From Pseudomonadota bacterium (lineage in GTDB: Bacteria > Pseudomonadota > Alphaproteobacteria > Acetobacterales > Acetobacteraceae), in contig JAKBAD010000009.1 of assembly GCA_021809435.1 (NCBI GenBank), positions 1 through 64,000 of the forward strand: a stretch of 64,000 nt of DNA. The letters run 5' to 3'. Position 1 is the first letter of the stretch. Each line of letters opens with the position of its first letter. The notes beneath the pieces were generated by a model. The model made no database searches. It worked only from the letters and a program-made list of their open reading frames with translations, and was not told where the DNA came from. Shown here piece by piece: positions 1 to 8,700 of the stretch. Made by a program: the position numbers and the translations under genes.

Positions 1-1
1 C

Positions 2-3000
2 ACCACCCAGCTGGCTTCGGATGGCAATGGCCAGGTGCAGACGCAGGGCGATTTTGCCAGCGGCATCGCGGCGCAATCGATCGCGGGCGATGGCGGCAAT
101 GGCGGCTTCTCGGTCGGCGCCTCGGCGACGGCGGGTACGGTTGAGGCGACCGTTGGCGGTGGCGCGGGTGGCGCGGGCGGCGCGGCTGGTGGTGTGACCG
201 TGCAGAATGCTGATGTGGTTGTGACCCGCGGTGCGTCGGCCAACGCCATTCTGGCGCAATCGATCGGTGGTTCGGGCGGTGCCGGCGGGTTCGCGGTTGG
301 GGCGGGGCTTACCATGTCCGGCTTGTCGGGTAAGGCGGTTATTGCGAATGCCATCGGTGGTCCGGGTGGCGCCGGCGGAACGGGGGGCGCCGTGAAGGTG
401 ACCACCGACTCCCTGGGGCTTTCGACCTCTGGTGCCAACGCCTCCGACATCGTCGCGCAATCGATCGGCGGTTCGGGTGGCGCGGGCGGTTTTGCGGTCG
501 GTGGCGCGCTGGGAGGTGTTCTCAATTCCACCTTCGCGTCGCTCTCCAACACGCTTGGCGGTGATGCCGGTGTCGCGGCGGGAGCAGGCGGCGCGGGCGC
601 CAATGGCGGCGCTGTCGCGGTGACCATCAGCCCGGCGGCGGGTGGCGGCGTGATTGTCGCCAAGGGTGATTTCTCCTCCGCGGTGATCGCGCAATCCATC
701 GGCGGTGGCGGTGGTGAGGGTGGCTTTGCCGTGGGCGGCGGCGCCAATGTGACGACCGGCGTGACCGGCGGCGTGGGCGGCGGCGGCGGCAATGGCGGAC
801 AGGTGACGGTGAGCAACGCCGATACCCTCTCGACCCTGGGTACGGGCACTTATGGCGTCCTCGCGCAATCCATTGGCGGCGGCGGCGGCAATGGCGGGTT
901 CGCGTTCGATGGCGGGCTTTCGGCGATCGGGGCTTCGGTGACCTCGGGCGTTGGCGGTGATGGCGGCAATGGCGGCAATGCCAACAGCGTGAATGTCGCC
1001 AATGCGGGTGAGATCGTCATGCAGGGCGACAACGCCGCGGGTGTGCTCGCGCAATCCATTGGCGGTGGCGGCGGTAATGGCGGCTTCGCCATTGGCGCCG
1101 GGGCCTCAACGACGGAAGCGGTTACCACCACCATTGGCGGCACGGGCGGCGGCGGCGGTGCCGGTCTGGATGTAACTGTGCTCAACAGCGCCACCGGGAT
1201 CATTTCGACCCAGGGCACCATGGCCTATGGCGTTGAGGCGCAGTCCATCGGTGGTGGCGGCGGCAATGGCGGTTTCGCGGTGGATGGCGCGCTGGCCGCG
1301 CTCGGCGGTGCCAGTGCTACCATTGGCGGCGGTGCTGGCGGTGCTGGCGGTGCGTCCGGCCTTGTTTCGGTCACGAATAATGGACAGGTGATAACCACGG
1401 GCGCATCGTCCATCGCGGTTCTGGCGCAGTCGGTCGGCGGTGGCGGCGGTGCTGGCGGTTTTGCCGGCGCGCTCAGCGTGGGCGCTGGTGGCGCGGCGCT
1501 GGAGACCATTGGCGGCTCGGCCCTGGGCGCCAGCAATGGCGGTGCGGTATCGGTGACCAATGGCGGCCTGATCGAGACCGCGGGCGCGGACTCGACCGGT
1601 ATCCAGGCGCAGTCTATTGGCGGCGGCGGCGGTAATGGCGGGTTTGTGTTCACCGGCTCGGGCTCGGTGGGCAGCGGTGCCGGTCTCGCCATCGGCGGGG
1701 CGGGTGGTGCTGGCGGGGCGGGTGGCATTGTCACTGTGGCCAACACCAACACCATCGTCACCAAGGGCGTGCAGTCTTACGGCGTCATCGCGCAATCCAT
1801 CGGCGGTGGTGGCGGCAATGGTGGTATCGCGGCCTCGGGCACCATCACCGCGGGCGCGGGCGGGCTTAGCACCGCGCTGGGCGGCACGGGCGGCAAGGGT
1901 GGCGCGGGCGGCAATGTCACGGTCACCAATTCCGGCACCATTCAGGTGCAGGGGGTGGGGTCGGTGGGTGTCATCGCGCAATCCATCGGCGGTGGCGGCG
2001 GCACGGGCGGATTTGCCGGGGCGGTTGACTTCATCGCCGGTGGCACGCTCAACAACGCGGTGGGTGGCACGGGTGGCAATGGCGGCTCGGGCGGTACTGT
2101 CACGGTGACCAGCACCGGCACCATCCAAACTCTGGCCGATGATTCGGTCGCCGTGCTGGCGCAGTCCATCGCGGGTGGCGGCGGCGCCTCGGCCATTGGC
2201 ATCTCGGCGCAAACCGGCACGCTCGATGCCGCGGGTGTCACGGTGGGTGGCGCCTCGGCGGGCGCTAACGGCTCCACGGGCACGGTCACTGTCAATATCA
2301 GCGGCGGCACGCTCTCGACGCTGGGCGCCATGTCTTATGGCTTGCTGGCGCAAAATATCGGCGGCGGCGGTGGTATGGCCTTCCTTAGCGTGCCCGATCC
2401 GCTGACCACCGCGGGGGGGGGCGTCACCGTCTCGGTGGGCGGCAGCAATGGCGCGGTGGATAACGGCGCCGCGCTCGCCACCACCAACGGCAACCAGGTG
2501 CTGACCAGCGGCCTGGGCGCCGCGGGCCTCATCGCGCAGTCGATTGGCGGCGGCGGCGGCACCGATGGTTTCACCGGCGACATGACGGTTGGCAATAATG
2601 TCGGTGTGCTCACCGCGCGGGCGGGCGGCAGCGGCACGGGCGGTGGCACGGCGGGCGCGGTCTCGTTTGGCAACACCGCCTATGTGCAGACCACGGGGGC
2701 CAACGCCTCGGGCATCATTGCGCAGGCGATTGGCGGCGGCGGCGGCATGGCCACCCTGGCGGCCGGCGTGGTCACCGGCACGCCGCTCGGCGTGGTGCTC
2801 GAGAATGGCGGCTCGGCCGGCACCGTGAGCGATGGCGCGGCGCTGACCTTCCCCCTCTTCACCGGCGCGGTGCTGACCACGGGCGATCTCTCGCAAGGCA
2901 TCGTCGCCCAGTCGATTGGCGGCGGCGGCGGCATGACCACCGTTTCGGCCACCAGCGGGTTCACGGTCGGCACCAACGGCATCAGCTTCGCGGTTGGCGG

Positions 3001-5701
3001 CACGGGGGCTGGCGGCGCGGGCAAGGATATCACCTTGACCACCCCCAGCACGGTCACCACCCAGGGCAATGGCGCGGCCGCTCTGGTGCTGCAATCCATT
3101 GGCGGCGGCGGCGGATTTGCCAGCCTCGCCAGTGCTGGTGGTCAAAATCCGGCGGTGTCGTCGTCCACGGTTGGCGGCACGGGCCCCACGGCGGGCAATG
3201 GCGGCACCATCACCTACACCAGCCAGGCCCAGATCAGCACAAGCGGTATCGGCTCGGCGGGCGTCATCGCGCAGTCGATCGGCGGCGGCGGTGGCGTGGC
3301 GTCGGCGGTGGGTGTCGGTTCGGCGGGCGCGGTCACGCTGGGTGGCAGCAACGGCGCGTCGGGCAATGGCGGCGCTGTCACGGTGACGCTGGGCGCGCTG
3401 GTCAACACCACGGGCGCTGGTTCGGCGGGTGTCGTCGCGCAATCCATTGGCGGCGGCGGTGGCGCGGCGTCGTTCTTCTCCTCCACCGGCACGGCCGAAA
3501 CCGGCCCCGTCACCCTGGCTTCGGGCGGCAGCGGCAATGGCGGCGCGGTGGCGGTTACTGTCAACGCGGCGGTCACCACCTCGGGCGCCGGGGCGGATGG
3601 CGTCGTGGCCCAGTCGGTTGGCGGCGGCGGCGGCATCGCGGGGTCGGGCACGCTGGGCGCCGATCCGGCATCGGGCCTGTTCATCGGCTCGGCTGGCGGC
3701 AGCGGCACGGGCGGCGCGGTGAATCTGGCGGTGAACGCCACGATCGACACCACGGGCGCGGGCTCCACTGCCCTGCTCGCCGACAGTTCGGGCGGGTCTG
3801 GCAACGGCGTCATTTCCGTCGCCATCGGCAATGTCTCTGTCACCGGCGGTCCGGGCGGCGGCCATGCGCTCAGCCTGATTGGCGGGAGCAACAATGTCGT
3901 CACCAATAATGGCGTGCTGTCCACGGCCGATGGGCTGACCGGCACGGTCATTTACGGCGCGGGCGGCAACAGCGCCATCACCAACAATAACCTCGTGGTC
4001 GGCAGCATCGATCTGGGCTCGGGCGTCAACAGCTTCACCAACGCCCAGGGTGCCACCTTCATCGCCGGGCCGGTGGTGAATGTCGGCCAGAACGGGCTTT
4101 ATACATCGGCCGGCTTCAGCTCCCCCGCCAATTGGAACACGGTGGGCACCGTCAACGTCACCGGCAACCTCGCCTTGACCTCGACGTCGATCTATGGCGC
4201 CGATCTCAACTTCACGGGCGCCACCTCGGCCGACAGTTATAATGTCAGCAACACGGCAAGCGTGAACGGCGCGGTCGAGCTCAATGTGCTCAATCCGGGC
4301 CTCGCGCAAACCGGCACGCACCAGCAGGTGCTGGTTGGCACCGTCAATGGCATCACCAATAACGGTCTGACCCTGGTGGCCGATCCGAGCGCGGTATCGA
4401 CCAACAGCCTGGTGTTCACGGGCACGGATGCGCTGTTGCGGGAGGTGGTCAATTACGCCCCCGCGGGGCTGACCGCCAACGAGGCGGCGGTGGGCAACGC
4501 GATCAACGCGATCCAGACCACCCGCGCCTCGGCCGGCTTCGTGCCGGTCGCCGCCGACCTCTATTACGTGCCCACCGTGGCGGAGCTGGGCCAGATTTAC
4601 GACTCGCTCGGCAATCCCGGCGCCACCGCGACCGTGCAAACCGCCTTCGCGGCCACCGACTCCTTCATCACCACCGTCAATTCCCGCATTGGCGACTGGC
4701 TCGATGCCAATGCCTGCGGGGCCGCCTGTGGCGGGGCCGGTCCGGTTGCGGCCGCCCGCGCCGCGCTCGGCGGCGGCGATAACCCGGCCCCGCATGACGG
4801 GCGCGACTGGAGCAGCTGGGTGACCGCCACCGGCGAGCGCTTCCATGTCAATAATGACAGCCGCACCAGCGCGCCGGGCATGACCTCGACCGGCGTCACG
4901 GTCGCGGGCGGTGTCGAATATCGCGGTCTGCCCGGCTATGTGGCGGGCGTGGCGGCGGGGGCCGGACAAATGAGCTTCGCCGATAATGACCACGCCACCT
5001 CGGGCGATGTGAATTTCGGCCATGTGGCGCTCTATGGCGGCTTTGAGCGCGGCAACACCTATCTCAGCGCCATCTCCTCGCTCGATGGGTTCTGGAACAC
5101 CGAGAACCGCTCCGTCTTCGTGCCCGGCGCCACGCCGAGCGCGCTGGTGGGCGGGGTGCAGCCGGCAGCGCTGCCGGGTCTCTCGGGCCGCCTCCACGGC
5201 GCCTTCTTCAGTGGTTCCTGGACCGGACGGGTCGAGCTTGGTCAGCGTTATGAGTTCAATTTCGGCACGCTCCAGCCCTTCGCCTCGTTCCAGATCAGCC
5301 TGCTCAACACCAACGCCTTCACCGAAACCGGCGGTGGCGCGCTGGGTGCGGTGGCGCTGAGCTATCATCCGGTCACCAACAAGAGCATGCCCATCGATCT
5401 GGGCCTGCGCTATGGCGATGCGGTGATGCTGGGCGACAAGGGCGCGCTCGCCTTCAGCGCCCGCCTGGCCTGGCAGCACGAGCTCTCGAGCGACCGTAAC
5501 CTCGTCGCCTCGTTCGGCTCGGCCAACAACTTCGCCTTCACGCTGCTGGGCGCCCGCCCGCCGCGTGACTCGGCGCTGGTGCAGGCCCAGGCATGCTGGA
5601 TCTTCGACAAAAATTACGAGCTTTACGGTGCCATGAATGGCGATTTCGCCAGCGGCGGCACGGTTTATTCGGCCTCGGGCGGCATGCGCGTTGTCTGGTA
5701 A
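2..5701 (+). CDS. Large autotransporter (outer-membrane beta-barrel domain), Gly-rich repetitive passenger; 5' truncated by window edge
   Basis: Frame is open to the window start (TTQLASDGNGQ precedes the listed start). Repeated AQSIGGGGGNGGFA motifs; C-terminal barrel-like region ends in GGMRVVW with a terminal aromatic residue. Confidence 0.85.
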   Translation, partial: TTQLASDGNGQVQTQGDFASGIAAQSIAGDGGNGGFSVGASATAGTVEATVGGGAGGAGGAAGGVTVQNADVVVTRGASANAILAQSIGGSGGAGGFAVGAGLTMSGLSGKAVIANAIGGPGGAGGTGGAVKVTTDSLGLSTSGANASDIVAQSIGGSGGAGGFAVGGALGGVLNSTFASLSNTLGGDAGVAAGAGGAGANGGAVAVTISPAAGGGVIVAKGDFSSAVIAQSIGGGGGEGGFAVGGGANVTTGVTGGVGGGGGNGGQVTVSNADTLSTLGTGTYGVLAQSIGGGGGNGGFAFDGGLSAIGASVTSGVGGDGGNGGNANSVNVANAGEIVMQGDNAAGVLAQSIGGGGGNGGFAIGAGASTTEAVTTTIGGTGGGGGAGLDVTVLNSATGIISTQGTMAYGVEAQSIGGGGGNGGFAVDGALAALGGASATIGGGAGGAGGASGLVSVTNNGQVITTGASSIAVLAQSVGGGGGAGGFAGALSVGAGGAALETIGGSALGASNGGAVSVTNGGLIETAGADSTGIQAQSIGGGGGNGGFVFTGSGSVGSGAGLAIGGAGGAGGAGGIVTVANTNTIVTKGVQSYGVIAQSIGGGGGNGGIAASGTITAGAGGLSTALGGTGGKGGAGGNVTVTNSGTIQVQGVGSVGVIAQSIGGGGGTGGFAGAVDFIAGGTLNNAVGGTGGNGGSGGTVTVTSTGTIQTLADDSVAVLAQSIAGGGGASAIGISAQTGTLDAAGVTVGGASAGANGSTGTVTVNISGGTLSTLGAMSYGLLAQNIGGGGGMAFLSVPDPLTTAGGGVTVSVGGSNGAVDNGAALATTNGNQVLTSGLGAAGLIAQSIGGGGGTDGFTGDMTVGNNVGVLTARAGGSGTGGGTAGAVSFGNTAYVQTTGANASGIIAQAIGGGGGMATLAAGVVTGTPLGVVLENGGSAGTVSDGAALTFPLFTGAVLTTGDLSQGIVAQSIGGGGGMTTVSATSGFTVGTNGISFAVGGTGAGGAGKDITLTTPSTVTTQGNGAAALVLQSIGGGGGFASLASAGGQNPAVSSSTVGGTGPTAGNGGTITYTSQAQISTSGIGSAGVIAQSIGGGGGVASAVGVGSAGAVTLGGSNGASGNGGAVTVTLGALVNTTGAGSAGVVAQSIGGGGGAASFFSSTGTAETGPVTLASGGSGNGGAVAVTVNAAVTTSGAGADGVVAQSVGGGGGIAGSGTLGADPASGLFIGSAGGSGTGGAVNLAVNATIDTTGAGSTALLADSSGGSGNGVISVAIGNVSVTGGPGGGHALSLIGGSNNVVTNNGVLSTADGLTGTVIYGAGGNSAITNNNLVVGSIDLGSGVNSFTNAQGATFIAGPVVNVGQNGLYTSAGFSSPANWNTVGTVNVTGNLALTSTSIYGADLNFTGATSADSYNVSNTASVNGAVELNVLNPGLAQTGTHQQVLVGTVNGITNNGLTLVADPSAVSTNSLVFTGTDALLREVVNYAPAGLTANEAAVGNAINAIQTTRASAGFVPVAADLYYVPTVAELGQIYDSLGNPGATATVQTAFAATDSFITTVNSRIGDWLDANACGAACGGAGPVAAARAALGGGDNPAPHDGRDWSSWVTATGERFHVNNDSRTSAPGMTSTGVTVAGGVEYRGLPGYVAGVAAGAGQMSFADNDHATSGDVNFGHVALYGGFERGNTYLSAISSLDGFWNTENRSVFVPGATPSALVGGVQPAALPGLSGRLHGAFFSGSWTGRVELGQRYEFNFGTLQPFASFQISLLNTNAFTETGGGALGAVALSYHPVTNKSMPIDLGLRYGDAVMLGDKGALAFSARLAWQHELSSDRNLVASFGSANNFAFTLLGARPPRDSALVQAQACWIFDKNYELYGAMNGDFASGGTVYSASGGMRVVW
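240..3660 (+). repeat. Degenerate intragenic repeats encoding [VI]xAQSIGGGGGxGGFA-type units
   Basis: Recurrent gcgcaatccattggcggcggcggc-like DNA and the AQSIGGGGG peptide throughout the passenger. Confidence 0.85.
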
Positions 5702-5747
5702 CGCGTATGCCGGCCAGATTTTTACCATCAACCAGGGTGCGTCACAC

Positions 5748-8700
5748 ATGAAACAGAAATCCTCCCGCCGGCGTTCAGAGTTGCTTTCGAGCGTTGCGAT
5801 CTGTGTGCTCGCTCTGGGCATGGTGCCGGCCGCGCCGGCGTTGGCGCAGGCCATAAGCTATGGCGGCGCGGGCGGCGCCTCGGGGCTGGGTGTCAATAAC
5901 GGCCCTGGAGGCGCGGCCTCGGCCATGTTCAATGGCGGCTCGGGTGGCACGGGCGGCGGTGGCGGCGCGGGCGTTATCGGCGGCAATGGCGGCAGCAGCG
6001 GCGCGGCCAACTCCCCGGCTCTGGGCCTGGGCGGCGGCGTTTCGGTCAATAATCTCGGCCAGTCGGGCGGCAATGGCGGCGGCACCACCTCGCCCACCAT
6101 CGGCTCGGGCACCGGCGGTGGCGGCGGCTCCAACGGCTATGTCGGCACGGGCCTGCCCACCTCGGTGGCGGTCGGCGGCACGGGCGGCAATGGCGGGGCC
6201 GGCAATGGCACCGCCGATTATGGCGGCGGTGGCGGCGGCGGCGGCTATGGCGCGGTGTTGGAGAGCACGGGCAATCTCGGCACGCTCAACACCAACGCCA
6301 CGGGCGGCATTGGCGGCAATGGCGGCGGCAGCCTCAATCTGGTCGCGGGCAATGGTGGCCAGGGCGGCGTCGGCCTGTTCGACAACCCCTCTGAATCCGC
6401 CACCCCTGGCACCCTCACCATTGGCACGGGCTTTTCGGTCTCGGGCGGCAATGGCGGCACGGCTGGCCTGCCCACGGGCACCGGCGCCACGGCGGGCGTG
6501 GCGGGGGCGGGCGGTGTCGGCCTGGTGGCCGATAACCTCACCCTGGTCAATAATGGCGTGATCAGCGGCGGCTTGGGCGGCAATGGCGCCACCCGCGCCG
6601 ACGCGCTCGATTTCATCGGCGGCGCGAATGAGCTGACCATGGGCACGGGCGCCCGGCTCACCGGCAATGTCATGATCGAATCCGGCACGCTGGCGCTGAA
6701 CCAGGCCGGCAACCCGGCCTGGACCTACGCCGACAGCTTCAGTGGCGCCGGCGCGCTCGATGTATCGGGCGGCACGGTCACGCTCTCGGTGGCCAACACC
6801 CAAACCGGCGGCACGTCGATCACCGGCGGCACGCTGGTGGTTGGCGCGGCCGGCGCCGTTGGCGCCGAGACCGGCGCCACCGACATCACGGCCGGCGCGC
6901 TCAATTTGAGCGGCACCCAGCTCATCCAGAGCGGGCTCAGCATTTCGGGCGGTGAGCTGGCCAACGGCACCATCACCCTGCTCGGCGGGGCCAACACCGC
7001 CATCCAGGCCAGCGGCGGCACGCTCAATAACATCGTCGGCGCCCCCGATCTGGTGACCAATGGCGGCACCACCACCCTGGCCGGCACCAACCTGCTGGGC
7101 AATGTCACCAACAACGCCACGCTCATCAACACCGGCACCACCACCGATGCCCTGACCAACACCGGCGTGGTCGAGAATTCAGGCACCTATATCGCCGATA
7201 TCGCCTCGAACACCGGCACCATCACCAACGACAGCGGCGCCCTGTGGCAAGGCACCATCGGCGTGGGCGCCAACGGCACCGGCACCATCGTCAATAATGG
7301 CGGCTGGGTCGGCAACGCCGTCAATTCCGGCGGCGTGATCGACAATAACGGCACCTGGACCGGCACGATGGCCAACACCCAGGGCTCCTTCGCCAATACC
7401 GGCACGCTCACCGGCCTGTTCACCAACAGCGCCAATGCCAGCAATGCGCCCACGGGTGTCATCGAGGGTGGGGTCTCCAACACCGGCTTGTTCACCACCA
7501 CCGGCACCATCGGTGGCGGCCTGACCAATACCGGGCTGGTCAACGCGGCGGGCGTCATCAATGGCGGCGTCGATAACCAAAATGGCGGCACGTTCAATGT
7601 CACCGGCAACCTGACCAGCGACACCGCCTTCACCAACCAGGGCGGCGCCACGCTCACCGTGCAGGCGGGCGTGTATAATGTCACCGGCAGCATCTCCAAC
7701 GCGGCCGCGGGCATTGTCACCATCGAGAGTGGGGCGACCCTGGCCTCGACCCTCGGGCTCGATAATTCCGGTACCATCACAAATAACGGCGCGGTCACGG
7801 GTGGCCTGAGCAATTCCGCTGGCACCTTCACCAATAATGTGGGCGCCACGCTCGACACCGCCAGCCTCACCGGCGGCACGATCATCAATTATGGTAACGT
7901 TACCGGCACGGTTGACCAAACTGGCGGTACGTTCACCAACCAGGTTAGCGGCAGCACCGGGGCATTCACCGAAAATGGCGGCGTGGCCAGCAATGCAGGC
8001 TTTGTCGTCTCGCTCGACAACCAGTCCGGCAGCTTTACCAATACCGGCTTGATGGGCAACGTGACGCAGGAAGGCGGCTCGGTCACCAATAGCGGCGTGG
8101 TGTCAGGCACGGTTGGCCAAACTGGCGGTACGTTCACCAACCAAAACGGCGGCATCACCAGGGCATTCACCGAAAATGGCGGCGTGGCCAGCAATGCGGG
8201 CGCAGTCGCCTCGCTCGATAACCAGTCCGGATCCTTCACCAACACTGGTGTCATCACGGGCAACGTGACGCAGGAAGGCGGCTCGGTCACCAATAGCGGC
8301 GTGGTGTTTGGCACGGTCGGCCAGACCGGCGGCACGTTTACCAATCAGGCCGGCGGCATCACCGGGGCGTTCACCGAAAATGGCGGCGTGGCCAGCAATG
8401 CGGGCGCAGTCGCCTCGCTCGATAACCAGTCCGGATCCTTCACCAACACTGGTGCCATCACGGGCAACGTGACGCAGGAAGGCGGCTCGGTCACCAGCAG
8501 CGGCGTGGTGTCAGGCACGGTCGGCCAGACCGGCGGCACGTTTACCAACCAAGCCGGCGGCAGCACCGGGGCGTTCACCGAAAATGGCGGCACGGGCAGC
8601 AATGCGGGCAAGGTCGCCTCGCTCGACAACCAGTCGGGCTCCTTCACCAACACCGGCACCATCTCGGGTAACGTGACGCAGGAAGGCGGCTCGGTCACCA

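Noticed and set aside
1106-5854. 1582-aa minus-strand ORF antisense to the first autotransporter
   Set aside because: Low-complexity Ala/Arg/His composition, mirrors the GC-rich repetitive coding strand; no recognisable domain.
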